A stretch of DNA of 64,000 bases. Origin: Krasilnikovozyma curviuscula. Taxonomy: Eukaryota; Basidiomycota; Tremellomycetes; Cystofilobasidiales; Mrakiaceae. Of this stretch, positions 1-12,095 are shown one piece after another. The stretch lies in contig MVAQ01000058.1 in NCBI GenBank assembly GCA_014825775.1, positions 1-64,000 on the forward strand. Direction: 5' to 3'. The first letter of the stretch is position 1. The number at the start of each line of letters is the position of its first letter. A model generated the notes under the pieces. That model had not been told where the DNA came from. It worked only from the letters and a program-made list of their open reading frames with translations, and did no database searches. The position numbers were made by a program, and so were the translations under genes.

Positions 1-617
1 GGATTGTGCTGAAGGTTTTGTCGCAAATGTCTTATTTTGAGAAGTTCTTGAGCGCTGGGAGCTGGATTTCACTTTCGCTGGTTGTTCACGCCTGAGGATC
101 GTATTAGTTCGTTGGAATCGTTGATGTGTCTTTAAAAGGTACGTAACACTGGGAAAGAAAGGTCGTCTGTCGTTAAAGAAGAGTGAATGGGAAGAAGATG
201 ATAGATGGGCTGTAAAGAGCTGATTTCCGTTGCTGAATGTCGTAAAAGGTCGTAAAGGATTAGACGTGAGAAAGTTGTGTGGGAGGACGAGAAGGGATCC
301 AAGCTCAGGATGTATCAGCTTCCTGATGCCTGCTACCTCCCTGACTATGCTCTCTGGAGGGGGTCGTCGTCAAGAGTCAACCCAAAAGAAGGGAGGGCAC
401 TCAAAAACATTCCAGAGCTTTGACCACTGTTGAGTGAAAGCAATCGCGAGCGGAATGACGGTCGGTCGCGTATTGACACAGGGGGGAATCGGATAACGGA
501 GTGGGAGGTGACACCTATCGTTTTCGACAACCAAAACAGAGAATCTTTCTCAAGGATGATACACAGCAGTACTTGTGAAGAGGACCCTGATGCATCATCT
601 GCTACTCAACTAATCCT
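1..617. other. Left edge, no gene resolved
   Basis: I see no convincing coding exon here. The MRPL20 stop lies at 618-620 on the minus strand, so the right part should be its 3' UTR. Read on the minus strand, positions 1-300 are pyrimidine-rich with A-rich patches, like the 5' leader of a leftward gene starting just outside the window. That is inference only. Short ORFs here have no recognisable content. Confidence 0.3.
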
Positions 618-1485
618 CTACCAATATGTCCTCCTGATCTTCCTGGCTTCCATCGTCATCTGCTTCTTCCAGTGACGCTGAGCATGGAAGTGCTCTTCGC
701 GTTGTCTAATGAACTCCTTGTGATTCTCATCGGCTTTCGCACCAATCACCTTGAGAGTATGAGGGTGGACGTTGTATCTGCAGCGCCAGAGCAGACAAAT
801 CGTCAGGCACTAGTCGGTCAAGAGCTGGAAAAAGCACAGATCAAACATCAACTTACTTCTTGGACAACGCTCCAAGTGACCACATCTTCGGATTTTCAGC
901 CCTCAGCTTCAAAATTTCAGCAACCACGCTCTCACCACCAACCGCCGTGACCGCATCCGCCTTTTTCATACTCTGGTATCCCTCCGGCTGCTTATCTACC
1001 CTAGGTGAACTTGACGCCAATTTCCCTCCCGACGCATATTCCACCGGCTTTGTCCACCCTGAAGGTAAAACCCTCGCCTCGTGCTTCTTACCCTTTGACG
1101 GCGCATTGACTTCCTCAGTCTTGAGACCTGATAAAACGGTGGTGGTATACACTGACGGTTCGCTTGAAGGTGGGTTATACACAAACGTCGCTCCGGATGG
1201 GAGGTCGACTTCGTAGTAGTCGACGTGGGGTGTGAATCGTTGGAATTTCTTTCGTATGCTTCGATCAGTTCGGGTCATTTTCTGTTTGCGAGACCAGCCT
1301 CTGGCAAATGGATCTTTGTGTCGGAGCTGTTTGAGCCATGATCTGGTGAATCGCTGAGAGGAGGGAAGTGGGTGTGAGGTTGAAGATGTTGAACCGCCGA
1401 CAATCGCGGGTGGCAGGAATGCTGATGTGAGAGACGGCCTGGCCAAAGAATTACGGAATGGGCTGAATACAGATGAGAGTGACAT
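618..1485 (-). CDS. MRPL20: Mitochondrial large-subunit ribosomal protein mL58 (MRP-L20 family)
   Basis: Structural protein of the mitochondrial large ribosomal subunit, fungal MRP-L20 family. Exon 1 runs from the ATG at 1485 to 857. One intron (856 to 778, donor GTAAGT, acceptor CTGCAG) joins it to a second exon ending in TAG at 618-620. The spliced protein is about 260 residues. It starts with a Ser/Arg-rich segment that looks like a mitochondrial presequence. The family signature is ENPKMWSLGALSKKYNV, and the intron falls inside that motif. The C-terminus is basic and helical, ending near KIRRTYW, as expected for an rRNA-binding tail. Family assignment comes from motif recognition. It lies tandem with VPS37 on the same strand; a TATATA-like stretch occurs about 135 nt upstream of the ATG. 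Confidence 0.85.
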
Positions 1486-2093
1486 TCTTGAAAGTTGGTT
1501 TTGATGTGAAAGTAAGCTGGAAGAGAAATTACAGCCTAATTCAACCTCAACCTCAAACTGCTTGCAAAAAATTCCAGAATAAAGCAGGAACGAGCGAAAA
1601 TAAGACTGAATGAGTCAGACGTCTATATAAGCCAAGTCTTCTTGCCATTTCAACTCACTTCTGGAGGGTGCTACTGATTTCAAGGTAGCGGATTTGGTCC
1701 AAGACGCAGAGTTCAGAAGACGGATGTAAAAACAATAGAAGAGGGTCAATAAAAACAGACTACGCTCCTTCTTCAATGCAAGGAACAAGTCAGAGAAAAC
1801 CTACTTCTTGAATGTCAATGGATTCGAGCGGGTTGAGTGAGAGTTAGAAGTTGACGGCAGCGCTTGCTGTAGCGATTTTCTCGCGTGAGACTTCGACCAT
1901 CTGTTGCGAAACTACATTTATTGAGTTTTCGAGCTGGGACACCGACACCTTAAGACGTCGAATTGTATATTACGATATCTTTGATGGGCTGCTTACATAC
2001 AACAATCTGGAGCACTGCGCTACATCAAGGTGCGACCGCCACTTCCTGAATACAACGAAGTCAACCTTTCCTTCCCCAAGCAAGTAGAGACCC
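1486..2093. other. Intergenic: MRPL20 promoter and VPS37 3' region
   Basis: Both neighbours are on the minus strand, so this holds the VPS37 3' UTR at the right and the MRPL20 promoter at the left. A TATATA-like element lies near 1620-1628. Small ORFs on the plus strand have no recognisable content. Confidence 0.4.
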
Positions 2094-2939
2094 TTAATCC
2101 TCCCTCCAAAGTACCTCTCCTCTTCCCCACCTCTCAGACCACATCGCGCGCTTGTGATACGTCTTTCTAGCCGCTTTAAAATCTCGCAAGAAGTCTTCAA
2201 TGGATTGCTGCAAAACGGAAGAGAAAGCCGAAACTTGTCGGTATGTTGAAACGTATGAGGGAAATGAGTAAGGAAATCACGCACCTGTGGTGGAGACCCA
2301 TCAGAGGAAGGTGTTCCTTCGATAAAAGCGTTTGCAAGTGATTCCGAATAATCGTCCTGCTGAGACACAGAATGTCGGAGACGGAGTTGAAGGAAAGAAG
2401 CAGAGTATCGCTAGATTCAAAAATACGCACATCGTTCAATCAAAAAAGATGGTGGGGAAGTCGCCCAATTGGTCAACATGACTGACCTGATACATATTGT
2501 TCTGATCCTTCTCCACTGACGACCACTTAGCTTGGAGTTGCTTTGCCTCTTCAAATATTGCTAATGTTTCAGATCTGAGGTCTAACAACGGCTGCTGCAG
2601 TTTCGTATTCCTCTCTGCGAACAAGGTCGTGGCACGTCAGTGTTAGGCAACGCTCCGCTCTGGGCTGGGACTAAGGCTGACCAGCAGCAGCTTCATTCTC
2701 AAGCTCGAGACTTTCTATATTCTGTAGTTTCTGGGTGATCCGAGGCAAGGTGTGAACGAAAGCTTGAAGGTATTGAGGATCACGGAGTAGATCTTCGAGG
2801 TCCTCTCGTCTGTCGACGCACGACGTCAGAGAGTCAGCACATATATTGATAGACAAGTTATAGAAATACCATGTGTTACTCACGTGAGAGCTTTGGCTTC
2901 AGGGAAGTCTCTGTAGAGGGGTGAGTTTTCCAGACTCAT
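2094..2939 (-). CDS. VPS37: ESCRT-I subunit Vps37 (Mod(r) domain)
   Basis: Component of the endosomal ESCRT-I complex, which sorts ubiquitinated cargo into multivesicular bodies. Five exons are read from the ATG at 2939: MSLENSPLYRDFPEAKAL, then a coiled-coil segment (REDLEDLLRDPQYLQAFVH), then LQQPLLDLRSETLAIFEEA, then a Ser-rich linker. The last exon, SIEDFLRDFKAARKTYHKR, ends in TAA at 2094-2096. All four introns are short with clean GT-AG ends and keep the frame. The leucine-rich helices with ELENEAAAERN and the terminal FL-x2-F-x2-x-R-x2-Y-H-x-R pattern are typical of the Mod(r)/Vps37 C-terminal domain. Length, about 170 residues, fits the short fungal form. Confidence in the family is good; exact exon edges are modelled. 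Confidence 0.83.
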
Positions 2940-3217
2940 CGTCGTATCGCTGCTTCTGAAGGAAATCGCATCAGATTCTGCAGACACATCGAATCTGACG
3001 CGAGAAATAGAAGCCAATAGTTCAGAGTGTTCTCAGTATTCTCACCTGCTTAATTAATGACCGAATCCAGATCCAGACAAATCAAAGTTTGTGTCAGGTT
3101 CACCAGGCGTGAAACCAGTGGAATGGCCAGCTAACCGCCACTTGCTGAAACTAACAGGTCGCTCACAATGGCTTAGCTATATAATTGGGGAAACCAACGA
3201 ATGATATCTCATCGATT

Positions 3218-6200
3218 ATGGCTCGAACAACGATGAGCTTTCCCGGAGCGGTAGACCCGGAGGCGGTCAAAACTGCCCTTCCACCTTCGCCCCCTCTGCC
3301 TCCTGATGCTACACCTATCTTCAGCCCCGAATCAGATCAGCCTTCTTCTTCGATACGACCTAGAGCATGGAGAACGACCAGCGAGGAATTAGACGTGGAA
3401 GATACCTTCAAGTGAGTATACTGCGGGCATACCCCAAGATGGAAATCGCTACTGACTCGGTGGTGTCTATGTCTTTAGGCAGGAGATTAGTGTGACGATA
3501 GCAGAGCCAGTGGGGTCAATGAGTATATCTCCAGCTCAGAGAGATGTCTGTTTAGCTGCGTGAGCTTCTTAATCCACGATCCCAAGGTGTTCCTGGCTTG
3601 GTCGACTGACCATGGTTTTGAACTTCCAGTCGTAAAGGAATTTTCATCATAGACCTTGAAAACCCATACTCGAAACCGAGGTTTTTACCTCAAGGTGGTC
3701 TCAGGCCTGTAGCAGACGTTCAGTGGTCACCGCATGCCGGAAAAGCAGCTTGGTTAGCATCAACAATGGGAGAGAAGCTGATGATTTGGAATCTGGATCA
3801 CAGGGGCGGAATTGCGCTTGATATCAACGCCCATATGAGAGCAATCACCGATATCAACTGGGGTGTCTTTCATGAAGAGATTTTGGCAACTGCATCGTTA
3901 GATTGTTGGGTCAAGGTTTGGGATCTCAGGGATACAAGAAGAGACGTTCAGAGGTTTGGTTAGTAACTCGTTCTTCTTTCAGCAAGCAAGGTGCTTCTGC
4001 TGATTTGCAGTCTTCTTATACTAGCGGCCTGGGGTTACGGGTCAGTAAAATCTTTACCAAAAAGGCGCACTCTCTGACACTGTTTTCGCCCTCTCAGAAC
4101 AGGAGCAACTCAAGTAAAGTGGAACAGAAAGAAGGATCATATTCTCGCCACTTCTCATGACAGTAAAATCCTTGTTTGGGACGACCGGGTATGTATCTTG
4201 CACCGCTGGACATTCCGCGCTCTTCGCTAATCCTTTTTGCCCACTTGTTAGATGGGTTCAATTCCAATCCTCTCTTACTCAGCTCATGACGCAAAGATCT
4301 ATGGAATCGATTGGTCGAGGAGTAAGACAGATGAGATGGCGACTTGCTCTTTAGGTCAGATGTCATTTAACTGTCAGGCTGTTGTCTTCCCTTCTCTCAT
4401 GTGAATTCCTTCTGCTTTCTAGATGGTTCCATGAAGACTTGGAAGCTAAGGGGACTAGGTGGTGAATCTGATCAAGACGATTCCATAGTTGAATTCCACA
4501 ACGATACTCAGGTCAAGCCAGTTCGAACCATCAACACTCGCTCGCCAGTATGGAGAGCTCGAATCCTACCTTTTGGTGATGGTCTTCTGTCATTACCTCA
4601 GCGTGGTGATACTTCTCTCAAACTCTGGGCTCTTCCTAACGGCCAGCCTGAAGTGGTTGTTCGTGAATTCCAAGGCCACACGGACAAGGTCAAGGAATTT
4701 GTCTGGAGAAGTAGAGGGGGTGATGATCTGAATTACGACGACAGAAGATTCCAACTCATCACCTGGAGTAAGGATCAAACTCTGAGGCTGTGGCCATTGG
4801 ATGTGAGCACCATGAAGCTGGCAGGTCATGTTCCCGGGTCGAAAATTGAAGTGGTGATGACGAGGAAGGGAGCTCAAGATCACACGTATGCTGTCGAGCA
4901 ACCATCTCCTGAGGAACGAGACGAACCTGCAGCTTCATCTTCCTCTCAAATATCGTTACCTTTGCAACCTGTTCCCGTGGCAACTGTCACAGCACCTCTC
5001 GGTAATCTCTTTGGCGGTGTCAAAGCTCAGCCTCAAAATTACCAACCTCCAATATCTCGTCTTCAACAGAAGACTGGCCATTCCCATAGCTTCTCCTCAA
5101 ACCAAGAATCGAGGCTTTCCTTCAAACTGAAGCAAACAAGTGGAAGGGAACACTCTCAAGATCGTGACAGCGCCAATGGAACAAAGACACCTACAGCAGC
5201 ACCATCTAAAGCTCAAAAACCGTCCGCTGCCAGTATTGCCCCTCAGAAGACCATTATGACTCGTGGAAGAGCTGGTCCAAGAGCTAGAATGGGTGTAAGT
5301 GGAACTTCAACCGACTTAATCTGGGCTCAAAACGTCAAAGTCCACCGACAGGATCGCGACGGCCTGATTAGAAGTGGACCAAACTCAGCAGAGAGTTCGC
5401 GTAGGCAATCACGAACCAACTCAATTACCATATCGAGGTCGAGAGATCGGTCCGGGTCGCTTGCTAGTGGTGGAGTCCGACAAGGTAGTGCTCATTCAAG
5501 AAGTCTCAGTGTATCCAGAGGAATGGCTTCTTCGTCCCTAGCAAACAGCAGAAACTGGAATGTCATCGCGGATGACGATGAGGAGGAACGATCGTCAAGG
5601 GCAGATCAGGTCATGAACTTCCAGGAAGAGTGAGTAGATCTCATTCCTGAATTGCCTGCTTGTTTGCAGTTTCTTATTCTTTTTATAGAGTAACGAGATT
5701 ACAGCGCATCTGGGGGACAAGGTGTCGATTTGAAGAGGTAATTATTGTATTCAGCTGTTGCATAATGTCGTGGGGCTCAAGTCTGTATTCCTTTGTTAGA
5801 CGGAGCTTGGAACTCGTCGTTTTGTCACCATCAATCCGTCTGGTCCCGTAAGTCAAGCCTTATTTTACCCGAAACAGCCACTCTAACAATGCCGTTGTCT
5901 TTATTCAGTGGGCAGCTGGCCAGGTCCGTACTACCGTCAGAGTCCGCATCACTGTTCCAAGCAGCTACCCCTTCGACCCTTCCTCTGCTGCATCTCCAAC
6001 GGTGAAACTCTTGGACAACAGCAAAAAGATTCCGCTTGACACCCGTCAGTTCATTTTCAGGACTCTGAAACGCATTGCAGATGAAGAAAGACCGTGTTTG
6101 GAGTACATGGTCAAGTTTTTGGTTGGCCGAGGGTACCAAGGTATCGGACGAGCAGGAATTAAGGAGACTCTAGAAGCCGAAGGAGAGTCGGAGAGTTCAG

Positions 6201-8864
6201 AAGATGAAGTTTCCTCGCCTCTCACTCAGCTTAAACGACCATGCGGTGCCTCTTTTGGCCCGAATGGAGAGCTATTGATCTTCACCAATTTGCGTCAAGC
6301 TTTGAAAACGACCACTTCGGGGAAGCTGGAATCAAACAAACCAACTCCTCTGGCAGAATCTATGATGCATGGCAATCTGGTCAACTCTTCTGCCTTTCTA
6401 GTTGAAGATCCAGCTACTAAAGCTATCAACGAGCTTCGAATGCTGGACAAAACAATCATCAACGGTCGAAGTTCATTCGATAGTGGGGTTCATCTTGCTC
6501 GAATATCTGCTCTTGTAAGTATCATTGGCTTGGTCAGTTTCCCTTCAAAATGGATCTCTTACTTCTTCGATATGACAGGCGAGAGATGCGTCAGAGAGAC
6601 GTTCTGAAAATACCAGATCAGGTGGTGAACGATCTTCATCAATCATGAGGAAACCTGTTCCAGCTGCATCGATCTACAACATAACCCATCTCATACCTCA
6701 AAGTAAACACCTGGGGTCTGAATACCTCCTTCTTGACCCTTCGTCCAGCAGAGAGAGGGCTTCCGCTGGTGTCATTGACGTTTGCAAATCGAACTTTCAG
6801 ATTGCAGAGAAATACGAGAGGACAGATCACAAGAATATCTGGGATATATTAGAATTCACCTTGAGAGGCCTCAATACGGAGAACCCATCTCCTGCTACTT
6901 CAACTCTTCCAAGGTTCAAAACTCTCAGAAGCACGAGGGGCGAACCATACTCGTGGGGAACTCACCCAATGGCAATGTTCGCTCTTTCGAAATTGTAAGT
7001 ACACTGTATCACGACTTCCTCATTTCTTAGTAATGTCTTTGTGGTCTAGTTTGGAGCTCTTCCTCAAGAAACATGATGTTCAGATGGTCGCGTCTATCTC
7101 CTCCATCTTACCTCATCAGTCGTCTTCAAACCCACCTATCAACGGCAAGTCCACGATTATAACTCCTCTTCTTGATCTGTACACTTACCTGTCCTCCTCA
7201 TTGACCATTCAGGTTCACCTTTGTCAGGCCCTGTAACTCCAATTCAAGTACTGATATCCTCATCACCTTCCCCAATCGGCGCCGATTACTTTAGTCTGCC
7301 TACAAAGAAGCCACATACCTTGACTCTCAATAGAGGGGGGACCACGACTCCAAATAGAGACTTATCTCCTTCTTCACCTTCAACATCACCGTTCCCTGGA
7401 TCTGGTAAAGGCAGCGGTGGTGGATGGTCGGCAAACTTATCTGGTCTCTCGTCTTTCCCAGGAATCAGTGGGTTCAGCAACATTTTGTCATCTCAATCCT
7501 CAGCAATGTCTTCTTCTGCTGGTGGGGTTTCCATGAGGGGAAGGCATGATTCGGTCGATAGCATGACCACACCTCTGATCAACAATGCCCAAACAGCAGG
7601 TGGAAGCGTACCAAGCTCGTTAGCAATGAGTCACCACATGCACGAAGCGGCTGTTCCAATCCCCTCACGCTCACCGCTACCTATGTCTCCAGGAGGGATC
7701 CATGGAACGTCAGCGGTCGCTAGCATGGGTGGTCAGCAGATTCGAGGTCGACAACACTCTTCTGCAAGATTCGCGACTGCAACAACACCAGGGGGAGACC
7801 TCTCCTCCCTGGGAATGGGTTTCTCTGCATCGGATGTTGGCTCTAACGCGTCTTCGTCAGCTGCTCCTCCAGGTAGAATCACAAAGGGTGTCTCGTTCAA
7901 TGTGCAGGCGCCAACGACTTCGAGCGGGTTGTCAGGAAGGGCCGGAAAGAAGTTATCATTGAACTCACTGGTCAGTGGAAAAGAAAGAGTCTTGAAGAAG
8001 AAACAAGTGAGCACCGAGCTGTACGAAGGGTTTTGGAATGACGATGAAGACTGGTATGTTTATTGCACACTCTTTCTTTATAACATACTTGCATAACATA
8101 ATGCCTCCCCACCTCTCGCGCATCTAGTGGTGGCCCAATATCGACGTCAATTTTCCCCCAAGATCTGAGATCATCAGTTGCAGACGCTGTTCGTGTGTAT
8201 GCAGATCAGCTCAATCGATGGAACTTACCACTGAAGCGAACAGAATTGCTCAATGGGTGGGAAGATGGAAAGTTAGGAGTGAAAACAGATGAATTCGCTT
8301 TTGATCAGCGTTCGAGATCGTTGCCAACAAATGACGTTCACAAAGTCACTGCATCTAGTATGTCTCGCCTTCTCAAACTTGCATTCACTGCCTCTCTTTA
8401 CGGGAGACGGCCGGGGGACCCTCTACTGATGTTGTTGGCTTGCTTTCTGCATTTGCTAAGTCACTGGGTTTGAAGCTAAGCATTACCGCTCTAAACGGGT
8501 GACAGGTGAAGATTCTTCATCAACAAGTAAACAACGTCCGGTTCATACGAGAGCAATGTATCCGCAATGTGTTGTCTGTCATCGTGTCATTAAGGGCCGA
8601 TCGACGAATTGCGTCCTTTGTGAACACGCTTCCCACACCAATTGCTTCGAAAATTTCTTTGAAGGTAGCTGTCCAAGTGAGTCTATTCATTCAATGGCCT
8701 GCTTTTGCCAGTTTGTCCGACACCTACCCCCTTGTTATTTGTTGCGCTTAGGCGGCTGTGATTGTGACTGTGTCGCACAAGCTGCTTTTTGGTCGTCCAG
8801 TGCAAATGAGGAAGAAGAAGATTTGCCCCAGATCATTACGCTTAAGGCTGCGTATGTTGAGTAA
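3218..8864 (+). CDS. SEA3: SEA/GATOR2 complex WD40-RWD-RING protein (WDR59 / Sea3-Mtc5 type)
   Basis: Vacuole-associated regulator of TORC1 amino-acid signalling, WDR59 orthologue. The start is the ATG at 3218; an in-frame TTG at 3185 is not used. The N-terminal WD40 propeller includes IIDLENPYSKPRFL, ASLDCWVKVWDLRDTRR, GATQVKWNRKKDHILATSHD and a later SWSKDQTLRLWPL-like repeat. A Ser-rich linker follows, then an RWD domain (TVRVRITVPSSYPFDP, near 5920-6120). The WDR59-typical RPCGASFGPNGELLIFTN, a low-complexity region, and a Cys/His-rich C-terminal zinc region (CVVCHRVIKGRSTNCVLCEH, then a GCDCDC end at 8757-8772) complete it. At least a dozen introns are needed, including a 16-nt exon at 4025-4040 and a GC-AG intron at 7145-7212. 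TAA is at 8862-8864. No other protein family combines these domains in this order. Confidence 0.88.
4025..4040 (+). other. 16-nt micro-exon of SEA3
   Basis: Flanked by TACTAG and GTCAGT. Joining it to the exon ending at 3958 and to the exon after the acceptor near 4097 gives FAAWGYGTGATQVKWN, restoring the conserved pre-blade sequence of WDR59 proteins. Reading straight through hits a stop at 3961. Confidence 0.6.
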
Positions 8865-9392
8865 TGTTCTGCGCCGATATACCTATGTGTTTGATATACC
8901 TGCTTCAAGATTCCAAATGTTTACAGAGTTCGAAAGTTTCTTATTCAATCCTCATCCAGTAAACCTAAAACGGTGCTCAAAGCCTGTTGGTGCACTTGAA
9001 AACCTTGCTGAAGAGTGGAAGTTAAAACTACATATAAATTTTCTCACGCTTATTACAGTTTTGAAACGCACATCAAGTGCATGTGGCGTTCCCGCCGCGT
9101 TGCGCTCAGTGTGGTTCGGCGCTGGGACTGAGCGTTTTTGCCCCCTAGTCATCCTCAAGTCCTTTATCGTGCGTATGCTTGCTGCTGTCCGTAGGACGTG
9201 ATACTCATAATTCTGTTCTCTGGTTCTACCTTGAAATTTTTACCTCGAATTGGCCTGATAACTCGCCTTACTCAACAATTCGCACTAACGCTTGCCTCAA
9301 CCGTTCAATCCGCCCTCTAACCTGGTCTATTCCAACCATCACATTAATACTATTGTATTCTACTCACCGATCAACCGAAATTCCTACAGAAA
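8865..9392. other. Intergenic: SEA3 3' end and RPL19 promoter
   Basis: Tandem plus-strand spacer of 528 nt. The right half is pyrimidine-rich, as expected for a ribosomal-protein promoter and leader. ORFs in it are short and have no recognisable content. Confidence 0.4.
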
Positions 9393-10387
9393 ATGGCCAA
9401 GATCTCCGACCTCAGAATCCAAAAGAGACTCGCAGCTTCCGTCGCTGGAGTTGGAAAGAGAAAGAGTGCGTAGGATTAGGATTGGATTGATAGTGTGGAA
9501 CAACGAATCGGAACTGACTAGGTTTCTTGTTGGTGCTATTTAGTCTGGTTGGACCCAGCTGAGGCTTCCGAGATCTCCACTGCCAACTCTAGATCTGGAG
9601 TCAAGAAGCTCATCAAGGATGGACACATGTGCGTTCTCGATCTCTTTCCTACCTCAGCGCCTTTTTCTGCACAGACCCTCTTATGTTGTTCGTGTGTTTT
9701 CGTTTAAACAGCATTGTCAAGCCAACTGTTATCCACTCTCGTGCCCGTGCCCGTGATCTTTTGGCCTCCAAGAGAAAGGGTCGTCACACTGGTGCTGGTA
9801 AGAGAAAGGGTACTGCTGAGGCCCGTTTCCCAACTAAGGTTCAGTGGATGAGAAGAATGAGAGTCTTGAGAAGGTTGCTGAGGAAGTACAGGGACAGTGG
9901 AAAGATTGACAAGCATCTGTAAGTGGACGAATGTTGGCATGAATTGACGGACCCGCGACAAGTTTACTGACTTGCACGCTTCCCGCCAATTCAGCTACCA
10001 CTCCCTCTACCTTAAGGCTAAGGGTAACGTCTTCAAGAACAAGAGAGTTCTGATGGAGAACATGTGAGTGATCCTTGCAACTCTCAAGCTCAGAAACCGG
10101 ACACTGACGCGATACTTTTTCTTCTTCCTTTCTTTCTACAGTCACAAGTCCAAGGCTGAAGCTCTCAGAACCAAGACTTTGGCTGATACCATGGAGGGTG
10201 AGTTTTTTCTCCTTGTCTCAGATCTGCTCTAAATACCTCGTCTCCTGTTGGACAAGAATACTGACAACCCATTCTTCCTACAGCCCGCAGAACCAGAAAC
10301 AAGGCCGTTAGAGAGAGAAGACAGCAGAAGATTGCCGACAAGAGAGCCGGCATCTCTGCCGTCGAGAAGGAGGAAGTTCAGGCTTAA
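9393..10387 (+). CDS. RPL19: 60S ribosomal protein L19 (eL19)
   Basis: Cytosolic large-subunit ribosomal protein that forms the long helix of the eB6 intersubunit bridge. Six exons: 9393-9465, 9544-9628, 9712-9918, 9995-10063, 10142-10197 and 10284-10387. The protein starts [20 protein letters not shown] and contains the family hallmarks [28 protein letters not shown] and [18 protein letters not shown]. It has a C-terminal Arg/Lys-rich helix and ends VEKEEVQA with TAA at 10385-10387. Length, about 195 residues, matches the family. All introns are 76-86 nt with GTRNGT-like donors. Antisense ORFs across the gene are shadows. Confidence 0.97.
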
Positions 10388-10563
10388 GCGGTTTGACTTT
10401 GCCTCATTCGCCTTTTCTTATGATTCATGGTTTCTTCAGCGGATCCTGTACATTTGATGAGAATGGCAAGCCAGAGAAATGAAATGAGTGGCACATGAAG
10501 ACCAAGGTCACTGCAAACCTGATAACAATCCTACTTATTTTATATTTTCAGTCGACAACCACC

Positions 10564-10605
10564 ATGTCGTCTGGTCTTTCGCAGCAACAGCTCTTTGGAC
10601 GATAG
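10564..10605 (+). promoter_or_regulatory. Upstream ORF before the DHHC gene
   Basis: A 13-codon ORF beginning ATGTCGTCTGG in a strong ACCACC context and ending TAG, 18 nt before the main ATG at 10624. If it is in the mature leader it would be met first by scanning ribosomes and could lower translation of the palmitoyltransferase. The transcription start is not known from sequence. Confidence 0.4.
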
Positions 10606-10623
10606 TGTATCAACTTTGGTTCA

Positions 10624-12095
10624 ATGGCTTTGAGGTCGAGATTGTCCCCAATTGATGTTAGACCAGTTTCTGAAGCTGCTCCAGGTGAAACGGGTAGGGC
10701 GGACGCTATGACGAAGCGGCAGCACATAACCTACTGGAACGCCAACAGGATCCTAGGGATCATCATACCACCCTTCATTATCCTGTATATAGTGTGAGTC
10801 TTTAAGAGATTATGTAGGTAGGCAGGACGGTTCTTAATGCTGACGGATACCAACCAACATTGCCGGCAGAACGACCTATTTTGCTAGCCTTTTCATAGTA
10901 TGCTTCAAAATTTTCTCCTCTGCTAGCTTACGGATTTCGGTACCGTATGGAATCTTGCTCCATTGTTCTCTTGGGCTGCAGCTGTATCTTTTCCTGACGA
11001 TATATATGCTCGACCAATCTCACTCTCGCCCCTCTGTCGACCCTCCTCCCGAGATCGCTTCAAAGCAACGTATCTACCTCTGCTCCAACGAGAAAGGGGA
11101 AGTTAGGAGATGTTATAATGGTCATTGTAATGGGTCCTGGAAAGGTGCTCGAACCAGTCACTGCAGTGTGAGTGCGCTGCTGAAATGACATCCGGTTCTA
11201 TAGTGAATGACCATGGTGCACCGTTCTATAGACATGTGGGTACTGCAAAGTTGGATACGATCACCACTGCCCATTGTTTGCGCAGTGTATCACGTCCTCA
11301 ACTCTCCCCCCGTTCCTTTTGTTTCTTATTGCAACTCCCATCACCTTTGCCCTTCTGTCGCTCCCTATCATACCTCAGGTATACACCAATCTGATCCGAA
11401 CGTATGAGTTGAGTAGGAGTGGAGCTATCTTCTGGTGGGGATGGAGATGGAGCTGGGTCGTAGCTGGAGGTCCTGTGGGAAGATTGTTGTTCGGCATGGT
11501 ACTGGGATTCGTGCTAGATGACTGCGAGGAGAAAATTGAAATGGCTCTTCTGAGTGCCTTGGTAATTCTTGGGGCTGGGTTCTCAGTGATCGCGGCTGTG
11601 AGTAGCATTGAAACTTCACCCCTGTCAATGTCGCACCAACTGACAATTCGGCTTCCACAGGCGCTGTCATACTCAACTATCTCAAATGTTAATGCAGGAA
11701 CGAATGCGATAGAGGAGAAGAAACTTTCAAATTTTAGGAGGCTCCAATACGAGCCTTGGTCACCAGGCCTATCTCAAAAGCTGATTAAAGCAGATCCGGC
11801 CTCAATACTTTGGATACCTTCGACTTCAAAGAACGTAATCACCAGGGGAAAGATCATTCGAACAAAGCCTGAAGACAAAGTTTGGGACTTAGGTGTTAAA
11901 GGCAACTGGAGGCGGGTCCTGGGTGACAAGGGTGATCATTGGAGAGTTTGGATCTATGGAAATTGGGATGCACGAGTCGATGAAGAAGATGTGGCTGACA
12001 GTCTCATAAAAAGAATCAAGAGGGATGCTTGGAGAGAAGGGGAAGATGATGAAGGGGACTATCAGCATGAAGATGAAGATGACCTAGTGGATTAA
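10624..12095 (+). CDS. DHHC-type protein S-acyltransferase
   Basis: Integral membrane palmitoyltransferase that transfers fatty acyl groups to cysteines. After a short cytosolic N-terminus there are two hydrophobic segments (ILGIIIPPFIILYIV and TYFASLFILYLFLTIYML). The cysteine-rich domain with YLCSNEKGEVRRC and HCSTCGYCKVGYDHHCPLF follows; DHHC is the catalytic motif. Then come two more hydrophobic segments (near 11300-11380 and 11470-11600) and an acidic C-terminal tail ending EDEDDLVD with TAA at 12093-12095. An intron between HCS and TCGYC, with acceptor CTATAG before 11231, is needed to rebuild the zinc-binding set. The tail contains WRVWIYGNWDA. The PFA subfamily cannot be assigned safely. 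Confidence 0.85.

Noticed and set aside
11185..11407. Small plus-strand ORFs over the DHHC zinc region
   Set aside because: They are out-of-frame readings across an intron; the spliced frame gives the DHHC domain.
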